From Collimonas antrihumi (GTDB lineage: Bacteria > Pseudomonadota > Gammaproteobacteria > Burkholderiales > Burkholderiaceae_D): DNA of 64,000 nucleotides. A program made the translations under genes and the position numbers. The notes below the pieces were generated by a model. It had not been told where the DNA came from and did no database searches. It saw only the letters and a program-made list of their open reading frames with translations. This document shows positions 1-9,669 of the stretch, one piece after another (positions within the stretch are counted from its first letter, which is position 1; each line of letters starts with the position of its first letter). The stretch spans positions 1-64,000 of the forward strand of contig NZ_JAGQED010000014.1 of NCBI RefSeq assembly GCF_018304965.1, read 5' to 3'.

Positions 1-57
1 AGGTGGTAACAATCTGGCTACTGCTCTGTTCTTAAATGCTTCACTGTATCTTGCCAC
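1..57 (-). CDS. Transposase OrfA N-terminus, IS3-type (partial, runs off the window)
   Basis: Read from a GTG at 57-55, the minus strand encodes MARYSEAFKNRAVARLLPP before leaving the window. This is the typical first segment of a helix-turn-helix transposase OrfA of the IS3-like type. An AAGGAA-like ribosome site lies about six bases before the GTG. Only 19 codons are visible, so completeness and exact family cannot be judged. It suggests that the left boundary of the window lies inside or next to an insertion sequence. Confidence 0.6.
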   Translation of the reverse strand, partial: MARYSEAFKNRAVARLLPP

Positions 58-162
58 TTCATTTCCTTTGCGCCCCCGTTGATTAATTTCCTATCGAGGC
101 GACATCTATTCTGGCACGGGGGGGTATGGCGTTATTACCATGATGTATATGCATCTGCAGCT

Positions 163-189
163 AAATGGGGTCAGACTCTGTCCCCATTT
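163..189. repeat. REP-like palindrome
   Basis: AAATGGGG and CCCCATTT form 8-bp perfect arms around TCAGACTCTGT. The GACTC/GAGTC-type core recalls short extragenic palindromes that accompany IS200/RAYT-like elements in many proteobacteria (recalled, not searched). It lies between the transposase fragment and the groEL terminator. A palindrome with a related core occurs at 14957-14981. Confidence 0.5.
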
Positions 190-215
190 GACTCTTACGG
201 ACTCCCGCTCCAAAA

Positions 216-254
216 GAAAAAGCCCACGATAGAAAACTATCGCAGGCTTTTCAA
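216..254 (-). terminator. groESL operon terminator
   Basis: On the minus strand, 50 bases past the groEL stop, AAAAGCC-TG-CGATAG pairs with CTATCG-TG-GGCTTTTT around a four-base loop and runs into a T tract. This is a good intrinsic terminator for the groES-groEL transcript. Confidence 0.8.
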
Positions 255-305
255 AGCATAACAACCGATGCTTTCTCAGAGCCGGAATACTCCGGCCCGT
301 CAAAA

Positions 306-2036
<1,731 letters not shown>

Positions 2037-2057
2037 TTAATCAGATATTCATCAGAT

Positions 2058-2078
2058 AATTCCGGTTTATCCGGAATT
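2058..2078 (-). promoter_or_regulatory. Intercistronic hairpin at the groES stop codon
   Basis: AATTCCGG and CCGGAATT form an 8-bp perfect stem with a five-base loop TTTAT. The hairpin overlaps the first two bases of the plus-strand TTA that encodes the groES stop. No T tract follows. It is better read as an mRNA-stability or partial-attenuation structure between groES and groEL than as a terminator. Confidence 0.5.
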
Positions 2079-2370
2079 ACTTGCCTTCAACTACGGCAAA
2101 CAGGTCTTCTTCACGCATTACCAGCAGTTCTTCGCCGTCGATCTTGACAGTTTGACCGGAGTATTTGCCGAACAAAACGCGATCGCCAACCTTGACTGCC
2201 AGCGGACGGACTTTGCCGTCGTCCAGAATCTTGCCGTTACCGACGGCCAGGACTTCACCTTGATCCGGCTTTTCAGCAGCAGCTTCTGGCAGCACGATAC
2301 CCGATGCAGTTTTAGTTTCCTGGTCGAGACGCTTGACGATTACGCGATCGTGCAAAGGACGAAGATTCAT
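2077..2370 (-). CDS. groES: Co-chaperonin GroES (Hsp10)
   Basis: Heptameric lid of the GroEL chamber. The start chosen is the ATG giving [15 protein letters not shown] (97 residues), which has an AAGGAG site seven bases upstream. A longer in-frame reading adds only MNLKESH and overlaps that ribosome site. The mobile-loop region with [14 protein letters not shown] and the C-terminal [14 protein letters not shown] are typical. It is the first gene of the groESL operon, with a CIRCE element about 120 bp upstream. Confidence 0.98.
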   Translation of the reverse strand: MNLRPLHDRVIVKRLDQETKTASGIVLPEAAAEKPDQGEVLAVGNGKILDDGKVRPLAVKVGDRVLFGKYSGQTVKIDGEELLVMREEDLFAVVEGK

Positions 2371-2489
2371 ATGTGACTCCTTAAGATTCAACAGGTTATT
2401 TGTATTTGCAGCAACATCGCAGCAAAGTGAACTGACCGCTCTGCTTTGCTATAAAGATGCGCCGCACAGTGACTAGGTCGGGGAGATTG

Positions 2490-2516
2490 TTAGCACTCTC
2501 TCCTAACGAGTGCTAA
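2490..2516. promoter_or_regulatory. CIRCE operator (HrcA binding site)
   Basis: A perfect inverted repeat TTAGCACTC, nine bases, then GAGTGCTAA matches the CIRCE consensus exactly. It lies about 120 bp upstream of groES. By known biology HrcA binds here and represses groESL under non-stress conditions. hrcA itself is not in the window. Confidence 0.95.
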
Positions 2517-2968
2517 GTATAGGGACGCTCTGTCGATTTTTCAAGCCCGCATTCGGATTCGCCGGAGAATTATCGATTTCTTTGCAGTCTGTCGAATACA
2601 CGATCAAGTCAGGTGAAAGTGGTATGGGGGTTACTAAACAGGTGCAAAGCGCGCTATTATTGCTGCGCAGAAATTTGGCAAGATATCCGATAAAAATCGA
2701 AAATAACATTTTGATAATGTTTCAGGCATATTTCCTGCGACTCGGCTTGATTGCATTTCAACCCGTGTTTCAGTCGATTGATCCCAACGATTCTGCAGAT
2801 TGTCGCAATCACATACTCAGTAGCAATTTTCCTCTTTACAGTGTCGATACACACTGTAAATTGGAGAGTTGCAGCAAATATTCTGAGACCACGCACCACC
2901 CCGTAAAAAGCATAAAACAACTAAAAACCCCGATTTGGGAGCCCTCAAAAAATTAAGTAAGGGAAAAA
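2517..2968. other. Intergenic region between groES and the RND operon
   Basis: 452 bp with no convincing gene. It should carry the groESL promoter at its left end and the efflux promoter at its right end. The overlapping reading frames have poor ribosome sites and unrecognised products. The one clear structure is the dyad at 2835-2860. Confidence 0.6.
2835..2860. promoter_or_regulatory. Putative operator dyad upstream of the RND efflux operon
   Basis: TTTACAGTGT and ACACTGTAAA are perfect 10-bp inverted arms separated by CGATAC. The 26-bp dyad lies 108 bp upstream of the outer-membrane factor start. Symmetry and length suit a TetR- or MarR-type dimer, but no local regulator gene accompanies the operon, so the controller would act from elsewhere. 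Binding is inferred. Confidence 0.55.
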
Positions 2969-4447
2969 ATGCGTTTATACAAGATGCTCGGCAGCGTACC
3001 CCTGCTGTCCGTGATCGCCGGCTGTGTTGTCGGGCCTACCTACCAGGTACCCGCGCCAGCCACATCATCACAAGCAGTGCTGCCACAATTTCAAGCCACT
3101 CTGCCGCAGCCGGCAGCTGCAGCTAGCGGTACAACCGATCTGACACGCTGGTGGTCGCAATTCGACGATCCGCTGGTGGGCGAGCTGGTTGCCACCGCCG
3201 AGGCAAATAATCCTAGCCTGGCGCAGGCTCTGGCGCGTATTGCGCAGGCGCGCGCTACCGCGGTTTCTTCCGGCAGCGCGCTATATCCCTCACTAGCAGC
3301 CAATGCCAGCAGCGTGCGCAGCCGGTCACTCTCCGGCGGCACCGGCGACACGGCCTTCATCTCCACCAGCAACAGCGCTACTTTCGACGCCAGTTGGGAG
3401 CTTGACCTGTTCGGCGGCAAACGCAAAGCGGCCGATGCCGCCAATGCGCGCGTATTCGCCCGCAATGCCGATTGGTATGGCGCCCGGGTGTCGCTGGCGG
3501 CCGAAGTCGGCAGCACTCTGGTCAATTACCGGGCTTGCGTGGCGACTACCGAGATGCTGGCGCAAGATCTGAAATCGCGTGAGCAAACCGGGCAACTTAC
3601 CGCACTTAAGGTGAAGGCTGGTTTCACTGCACCCGCCGATGGCGCCTTGATTAACGGCTCGACCGCCGATGCGCGGCAAAAGCTGATCGTGCAGCGCGCC
3701 GAATGCGATCTGGATATCAAGGCGCTGGTGGCGCTGACAGATATTCCTGAACCGGCTTTGCGCACCAGGCTCGCCCTCAACCAGCACTTGCCGCAACCGC
3801 GCGATATCGCAGTCGACAGCGTGCCGGCGCAAGCCTTGTCGCAACGACCTGATATCGCGGTGGCTGAGCGGGAACTGGCGGCTGCCAGCGCAGAGATCAA
3901 CGTCGCCCAGGCGAATCGTTATCCGAGCATTTCGCTGTTAGGCAGCATCGGTATCGGGGGCTTGCGTTTTGACGGCCAAAGCGGACATTCCAAAACCTGG
4001 TCGTTCGGTCCTTCGCTCAACCTGCTCTTGTTTGACGCCGGCCGCCGAAAGGCCGAAGTCGACCTGGCCCGCGCCCGTTACGACGAGGCCTATGCCGGCT
4101 ACCAATTGCAGGTACGAACTGCGGCGCGAGAAATCGAAGAAGCATTGGTGCGGCTGGATGCGGCTGCGCGGCGCGAAAACGATGCAGCACTGGCGGCGCA
4201 GGAATATGAACGTTACTACCGCGCCAACGACGATAAATTCAAAGCCGGGAGCGGCAGCCTGTTTGAACTGGAAGACGCACGCCGTACTTTCCTGGCCGCA
4301 CAGCAAACTCAAATCAGCGTACAACGCGAACACGTAACCGCCTGGATCGCACTATACAAAGCCCTGGGCGGCGGCTGGCGCAACGACAAGGAGCAGGCGG
4401 CAATACCGGCCCAGCCTGCTACTGCGCCAAACACCGATCGTTCTTAA
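2969..4447 (+). CDS. RND efflux outer-membrane factor, NodT-type lipoprotein
   Basis: TolC-like trimeric outer-membrane channel. The signal peptide ends in a lipobox VIAGC (Cys19), followed by VGPTYQVP, the usual N-terminus of NodT-family factors. Two OEP repeat halves follow, each with long coiled-coil helices, and the 492-residue length is normal. It opens a three-gene operon: the adaptor begins 23 bp downstream and the pump 13 bp after that. Substrates cannot be read from the sequence. Confidence 0.93.
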   Translation: MRLYKMLGSVPLLSVIAGCVVGPTYQVPAPATSSQAVLPQFQATLPQPAAAASGTTDLTRWWSQFDDPLVGELVATAEANNPSLAQALARIAQARATAVSSGSALYPSLAANASSVRSRSLSGGTGDTAFISTSNSATFDASWELDLFGGKRKAADAANARVFARNADWYGARVSLAAEVGSTLVNYRACVATTEMLAQDLKSREQTGQLTALKVKAGFTAPADGALINGSTADARQKLIVQRAECDLDIKALVALTDIPEPALRTRLALNQHLPQPRDIAVDSVPAQALSQRPDIAVAERELAAASAEINVAQANRYPSISLLGSIGIGGLRFDGQSGHSKTWSFGPSLNLLLFDAGRRKAEVDLARARYDEAYAGYQLQVRTAAREIEEALVRLDAAARRENDAALAAQEYERYYRANDDKFKAGSGSLFELEDARRTFLAAQQTQISVQREHVTAWIALYKALGGGWRNDKEQAAIPAQPATAPNTDRS

Positions 4448-4470
4448 CAAAACAAGTAAAGAATACTGTC

Positions 4471-5655
4471 ATGAAAAAGCCATCTTTCAAGCAAATAGCA
4501 ATCGTCGCCGTTATTGTTGTCATCGGTAGCGGCGCATTCTGGGGCATTACCGGCAACCACGCCAAATCCGTCGACAAAGAGCCGGCCAAGCCGAAGGCAT
4601 CGCTCACCGTCACCACCACCAAAGCGCAAAGCGTCGACTGGCCATTGTCGCTGTCTGCCAACGGCAGCATCGCCGCCTGGCAAGAAGCCGTGGTTGGCAG
4701 CGAACTTGGCGGTTTGTTGCTGGCGGAAGTGCGGGTCAACGTCGGCGACATCGTCAAGCGCGGCCAGGTTCTGGCCCGGTTTACCAATGAAAGCGTGGCA
4801 GCCCAGGTAGCGCAGCAAAAAGCCGCGGTGGAAGAAGCGCGCGCCGCTTTGTCTGAGGCCGATGCGAATGCTGAACGAGCACGCACCCTGGTCAACAGCG
4901 GCGCCTTGAGCGGCCAGCAAACCACCCAATATGAGGTGGCTGAGCGCAGTGCCAAAGCACGTTTGCTGTCGGCACAGGCGAGCCTGGAAATGCAACAGAT
5001 CCGGTTGCGCCAAACCCAGGTGATTGCGCCCGACGACGGCGTCATTTCTTCACGCACCGCAACGGTTGGCGCGGTGGCATCCCAAGGACAAGAACTATTC
5101 AAGCTGATTCGCCAGAATCGTCTTGAATGGCGCGCCGAAGTTAACGCCACCGACCTGCTGCAGATCAAGGTCGGGCAGGCAGTGAAATTACGCGTGACCA
5201 ACGGCGTCATGGTGGATGGCAAGGTGCGCATGATTGCACCTACGGTAGATCCGCTAACCCGTAACGCGCTGGTGTATGTCGATCTGCCGGCGCCAGGCAA
5301 TGCGCACGCCGGCATGTTCGGCACCGGCCAGTTTTTGCTGGGTCATGCAGAAGCACTCACCTTGCCGCAAAGCTCGGTGGTGATGCGCGATGGCTTTAGT
5401 TATGTCTACCAATTGGGTAAGGACGATAAGGTCATACAAACCAAGGTGACTTTGGGGCGTCGTGTCGGCGAACGGATTGAAGTTGCCAGTGGCGCCGATG
5501 GCATCACGCCGGCGATGATCCTGATCGAAAAGGGGGCGGGATTCCTGGCCGACGGCGACACGGTACGTGTGTCGAATCCGGCAGAAGTTACGCAAATCCG
5601 CAAGCCGGCCGTCAAGCCGGCTGCTGCCAGCAACGCACCGCTGGCATTGAAGTAA
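4471..5655 (+). CDS. RND efflux periplasmic adaptor (HlyD/AcrA family)
   Basis: Membrane-fusion subunit linking the inner-membrane pump to the outer-membrane factor. An N-terminal membrane anchor (about residues 7-26) lacks a lipobox Cys. It is followed by a split biotinyl-lipoyl segment (GSELGGLLLAEVRVNVGDIV, then VIAPDDGVISSRTATVGAVA), a coiled coil between them, a beta-barrel domain and a membrane-proximal domain. The length of 394 residues is standard. It is the middle gene of the efflux operon. Confidence 0.93.
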   Translation: MKKPSFKQIAIVAVIVVIGSGAFWGITGNHAKSVDKEPAKPKASLTVTTTKAQSVDWPLSLSANGSIAAWQEAVVGSELGGLLLAEVRVNVGDIVKRGQVLARFTNESVAAQVAQQKAAVEEARAALSEADANAERARTLVNSGALSGQQTTQYEVAERSAKARLLSAQASLEMQQIRLRQTQVIAPDDGVISSRTATVGAVASQGQELFKLIRQNRLEWRAEVNATDLLQIKVGQAVKLRVTNGVMVDGKVRMIAPTVDPLTRNALVYVDLPAPGNAHAGMFGTGQFLLGHAEALTLPQSSVVMRDGFSYVYQLGKDDKVIQTKVTLGRRVGERIEVASGADGITPAMILIEKGAGFLADGDTVRVSNPAEVTQIRKPAVKPAAASNAPLALK

Positions 5656-5668
5656 GCGAGGATCCGCC

Positions 5669-8600
5669 ATGAATTTTTCCTCTCTCTCGATTAAGCACCC
5701 GGTGCCCGCCATTCTGCTGTTCATCTTGCTCACTATCATGGGATTGATGAGTTTCAAAAGCATGATTGTGCAGGATTCTCCCGACATCGAATTTCCATTC
5801 GTTTCAGTGACGACCAGCTTGCCGGGCGCGTCGCCGTCGCAGCTGGAAACGGAAGTCGCGCGGAAGATTGAAAACTCGGTGGCTACCGTCACCGATATTC
5901 GCCATATCTACACGACTATCAGCGATGGCGTGGTGAATACCGAGATCGAATTTCGCCTGGAAAAGGACATCGCAGAAGCGATGAATGACGTACGCGATGC
6001 GGTTAATCGCGTGCGTAGCGACATGCCTTCCGACGTCCGCGATCCTGTTTATGGCAAGGCCAGCACTTCCGGCCAGCCGATCATCACCTACACCGTAAAA
6101 TCCGATCAACTGGATGAAGAGGCCTTGTCCTGGTTTGTTGATAATGATGTTTCCAAAGCCTTGTTATCGGTTCAGGGTGTGGGGAAGATAGCCAGGGTCG
6201 GCGGCGTCAACCGGGAAGTTCTGGTTGAACTCGATCCTGAACGCATGGCGGCACTGAATGTGTCTGCGGCCCAGATCTCACGTCAACTGCAGCGTGTGCA
6301 ACAAGAGGCGCCGGGTGGTAAAGCCGACATCAGCGGAGCGCGGCAATCGGTGCGCACTATCGGCACTGTCGGTAATGTGGCTGAGATCGCTGCCTTGCAG
6401 ATGGCTCTGCCGGACGGCCATGTTATCCGGCTGGATCAGGTTGCCAAGGTGACCGACGGTGTCGGCGAACGCACTGCGATCACGCTGCTCGACGGCAAAC
6501 CGGTAGTCGGATTTGCGATTACACGGAGCAAAGGCGCCAGTGAAATCACGGTAGCCAAGGCGGTCAAGAAAGCAGTCGCCAAGCTGAGCGAGAAAGCCTC
6601 GCACATAAAAATCGAAGAAGCTTTCAACAACGTCGACGCAGTCCAGGAAAACTACGACGGTTCCATGTCGCTGTTGTATGAGGGCGCGATCCTGGCGGTG
6701 CTGGTGGTCTGGTTCTTCTTGCGCGACTGGCGTGCTACGCTGGTAGCCGCTGCCGCGTTGCCGCTGTCCATCATTCCGACGTTCATGGCGATGAATTTTC
6801 TCGGCTTTACCCTCAACGGCATCACCTTGTTGTCGCTGGCGCTGGTGATCGGGATCCTGGTCGATGACGCGATTGTTGAAATCGAAAACATCGTGCGCCA
6901 CCTGCGCATGGGAAAAACACCGTATCAGGCGGCGATGGAAGCCGCCGATGAAATCGGCCTGGCGGTGGTGGCGACTACGTTTACCTTGGTAGCGGTGTTT
7001 CTGCCGACAGCATTCATGAGCGGCATCGTCGGTAAATTCTTCAAGCAGTTCGGCTGGACTGCCGCCATCGCGGTGACTACCTCATTGATCGTGGCACGGC
7101 TGCTGACACCGATGATGGCGGCGTATTTGTTAAAGCCTATCGTGCATGAGAAAAAGGAAAGCCGCCTGATGACCAGGTATCTGGCGGTTGCATCCTGGTG
7201 CATGCATCACCGGATCAAGACCACGGTCATGGCTGCGGTATTTTTTGCTGCATCCCTGGCGATGATTCCTTTCCTGCCGACCGGTTTCATTCCGGCTAGC
7301 GACAGAGGACAGACGCAAGTCACGCTGGAACTGCCGCCTGGCAGCATCCTGGCGGACACGCGCGCCAGCGCGGAACACGCACGCAGCTTGTTGATGACCA
7401 ACAAGGATGTGTCCCAGGTGTACAGCGCGATTGGCGGCGACGATGCACGGCGTGCCACCCTGACCGTACTGCTCAAGGATCTGCCTGAGCGGAAGAAGAA
7501 ACAGAGCGAGGTCGATATAGAGCTGCGCAAGCTGCTGACGCAGTTACCCGGCTTGCGGTTTACCGTTGGCGCCGGCGGCAATGGCGAGGAACTGCAACTA
7601 TTGTTATCCGGCGACGATCCGCAGGCACTCAGTGCGGTGACGCAAGCGGTAGAGCGCGAAATCCGTGGCATTCCGGATCTTGGCAACGTGACTTCCAGCA
7701 TCAGCCTGGTGCGTCCTGAAATCATCGTCACGCCTGATTTTGCCAAAGCCGCCGACCTTGGCGTCACCGCTTCGGCGATTGGCGATACCTTGCGTATAGC
7801 GACTTCGGGCGATTACGATCAATCGGTAGCCAAGCTGAATCTGCCGGAACGCCAGGTGCCGATTCGCGTACGCTTGCCGGAAGCTGCGCGGCACGACATG
7901 AGCGTGCTGGAACGTCTGTCGGTGCAAGGGAAAAACGGTAACGTACCGCTCAGCTCGGTCGCCGACATTCGTTTTGACAGCGGGCCGGCGCGTATCGACC
8001 GCATCGACCGTAACCGCCGCGTGATCATCCATGTCGAACTGAACGGCCATGAACTGGGGGAAGTGATGGACAAGATCAATGAATTGCCGAACCTGAAAAA
8101 CCTGCCGCCTAATGTCAAGCGCGGCGAGTTGGGCGATGCGGAAGTCATGAAGGAGCTGTTCTCCGGCTTCGCCCTGGCCATGCTAACCGGTGTCTTGTGC
8201 GTCTATATGGTGCTGGTGCTGTTGTTCAAAGGGTTCTTGCAACCGGTGACGATTCTGGCGGCATTACCTCTGTCTATCGGCGGTGCATTTGCGGCGCTGT
8301 TGATCACGCATAATTCGTTCTCGATGCCATCGCTGATCGGTTTGCTGATGTTGATGGGGATTGCGGTCAAGAATTCGATTCTGCTGGTTGAATACGCTAT
8401 CGTCGCCAGACGCGATCACGGGCTGAGCCGCTTCGACGCCTTGATGGATGCGTGCCACAAGCGGGCCCAGCCGATCGTCATGACCACCATCGCCATGGGC
8501 GCTGGCATGTTGCCGATCGCCCTGGGATTGGGAGCCGACTCCAGTTTCCGAGGGCCGATGGCGATTGCCGTAATCGGCGGGTTGGTGACGTCGACATTCC

Positions 8601-8737
8601 TGAGCCTGCTGGTGATACCTGTCGTATTTACGTATGTCGATGACTTCCTGGTTTGGTCTGGACGTAAATTCCGGCGCAAGCACAGTGAGGCAGCTGCCGG
8701 TGTGGCAGGGGGCAAATTGCACGCTGCTGAAAAATAG
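5669..8737 (+). CDS. RND efflux pump, inner-membrane permease (AcrB family)
   Basis: Proton-driven trimeric exporter of 1022 residues with the 1 + 5 + 1 + 5 membrane-helix plan and two large periplasmic loops. The TM4 motif GILVDDAIVEIENI holds the paired Asp residues of the proton relay. The first half resembles MexB/AcrB-type permeases starting FSSLSIKHPVPAILLF. No truncation or frameshift is seen. An internal promoter is not apparent, so the three efflux genes are probably one transcript ending near the palindrome at 8739-8772. Confidence 0.95.
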   Translation: MNFSSLSIKHPVPAILLFILLTIMGLMSFKSMIVQDSPDIEFPFVSVTTSLPGASPSQLETEVARKIENSVATVTDIRHIYTTISDGVVNTEIEFRLEKDIAEAMNDVRDAVNRVRSDMPSDVRDPVYGKASTSGQPIITYTVKSDQLDEEALSWFVDNDVSKALLSVQGVGKIARVGGVNREVLVELDPERMAALNVSAAQISRQLQRVQQEAPGGKADISGARQSVRTIGTVGNVAEIAALQMALPDGHVIRLDQVAKVTDGVGERTAITLLDGKPVVGFAITRSKGASEITVAKAVKKAVAKLSEKASHIKIEEAFNNVDAVQENYDGSMSLLYEGAILAVLVVWFFLRDWRATLVAAAALPLSIIPTFMAMNFLGFTLNGITLLSLALVIGILVDDAIVEIENIVRHLRMGKTPYQAAMEAADEIGLAVVATTFTLVAVFLPTAFMSGIVGKFFKQFGWTAAIAVTTSLIVARLLTPMMAAYLLKPIVHEKKESRLMTRYLAVASWCMHHRIKTTVMAAVFFAASLAMIPFLPTGFIPASDRGQTQVTLELPPGSILADTRASAEHARSLLMTNKDVSQVYSAIGGDDARRATLTVLLKDLPERKKKQSEVDIELRKLLTQLPGLRFTVGAGGNGEELQLLLSGDDPQALSAVTQAVEREIRGIPDLGNVTSSISLVRPEIIVTPDFAKAADLGVTASAIGDTLRIATSGDYDQSVAKLNLPERQVPIRVRLPEAARHDMSVLERLSVQGKNGNVPLSSVADIRFDSGPARIDRIDRNRRVIIHVELNGHELGEVMDKINELPNLKNLPPNVKRGELGDAEVMKELFSGFALAMLTGVLCVYMVLVLLFKGFLQPVTILAALPLSIGGAFAALLITHNSFSMPSLIGLLMLMGIAVKNSILLVEYAIVARRDHGLSRFDALMDACHKRAQPIVMTTIAMGAGMLPIALGLGADSSFRGPMAIAVIGGLVTSTFLSLLVIPVVFTYVDDFLVWSGRKFRRKHSEAAAGVAGGKLHAAEK

Positions 8738-8738
8738 C

Positions 8739-8772
8739 CGTAGGGTGGGCACAAAGGCGTGCCCACCCTACG
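8739..8772. repeat. Dispersed palindromic repeat
   Basis: Two perfect 13-bp arms, CGTAGGGTGGGCA and TGCCCACCCTACG, flank CAAAGGCG immediately after the RND pump stop. The motif is a widespread intergenic repeat in proteobacteria and may help stop transcription. A related GTGGGCAC/GTGCCCAC hairpin occurs at 46250-46271. Confidence 0.7.
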
Positions 8773-8892
8773 AGTGCATCCAACGAAAATACACGAAAGT
8801 CCCCGGTTGCCATATGCTATCGATAAAAAATGGCGAGGCGGCTCGATTGCCGTCTCGCCACATCTCGATATCGGATTCAGCTGAGGATAAAC

Positions 8893-9543
8893 ATGAATGT
8901 GCGCCGCTTGGTTTTTCATACACACCCGCGCCTGGTGATTGCGTTGCTGGTCGGTGTTGCGGTCTGGGCGATCCTGCCACAGGGCTCGCGCCTCACACAG
9001 CTGCTGATAGGCTGGAATGCCGGCGTCTGGACGTATCTGGCGACAATTTGGTGGATGATGACCAGGGCGACCGCGAAACAGGTGAAAAGACGCGCCGCCA
9101 TTGAGGATGAAAACGATACCATGATCCTGGTCATCATTTGCATCGCAGCAGTTTCCAGCATTGGTGCGGTGGTGCTGGGATTGACGCAGACCAAGGACTT
9201 CTTGCCGGGGCCGAAAGAAATCCGGTATCTGTTTACCGGGATGACCGTGCTGGGTTCGTGGTTTATGGTCGGCACCGTCTTTGCCTTGCACTATGCACGC
9301 CTGTTCTATGCCTGCAGTGTCGACAAACTGCCGCTGCGCTTCCCTGACGATGAAAAGAATCCCGATTACTGGGATTTCCTTTATTTTTCTTTCACCATGG
9401 CGGTAGCGGTACAGACTTCCGACGTCAGCATCATGACGCGGCCAATGCGTAAGATCGTCCTGATGCAATCGATACTGACGTTCCTGTTCAATTCGGCCAT
9501 CCTGGGGTTGTCGATCAATATTGCAGCCGGCCTGATCGGATAA
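8893..9543 (+). CDS. DUF1345 family membrane protein
   Basis: Predicted inner-membrane protein of 216 residues with about five hydrophobic segments. The ATG giving MNVRRLVFHTHPRLVIALL is preferred because GAGGATAA precedes it; the longer reading to 8830 has no ribosome site. The central DFLYFSFTMAVAVQTSDVSI segment is the hallmark of DUF1345, whose function is unknown. It stands alone between the efflux operon and a bidirectional terminator. Confidence 0.88.
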   Translation: MNVRRLVFHTHPRLVIALLVGVAVWAILPQGSRLTQLLIGWNAGVWTYLATIWWMMTRATAKQVKRRAAIEDENDTMILVIICIAAVSSIGAVVLGLTQTKDFLPGPKEIRYLFTGMTVLGSWFMVGTVFALHYARLFYACSVDKLPLRFPDDEKNPDYWDFLYFSFTMAVAVQTSDVSIMTRPMRKIVLMQSILTFLFNSAILGLSINIAAGLIG

Positions 9544-9574
9544 ATCTACGGCATGGGCGTATCGGTTGCGACGT

Positions 9575-9608
9575 AAAAAAGGCCAATCCTTGCGGATTGG
9601 CCTTTTTC
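9575..9608. terminator. Bidirectional terminator between DUF1345 and the Mg2+ ATPase
   Basis: GGCCAATCC and GGATTGGCC pair around TTGC, with AAAAAA on the left and TTTTT on the right. It can therefore end transcription from both convergent genes. Confidence 0.9.
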
Positions 9609-9669
9609 TTATGGAGCGAAGAATGATCGACTAAATGACCATTCTCGTTCTACCTGCCGGCATTCCCTC

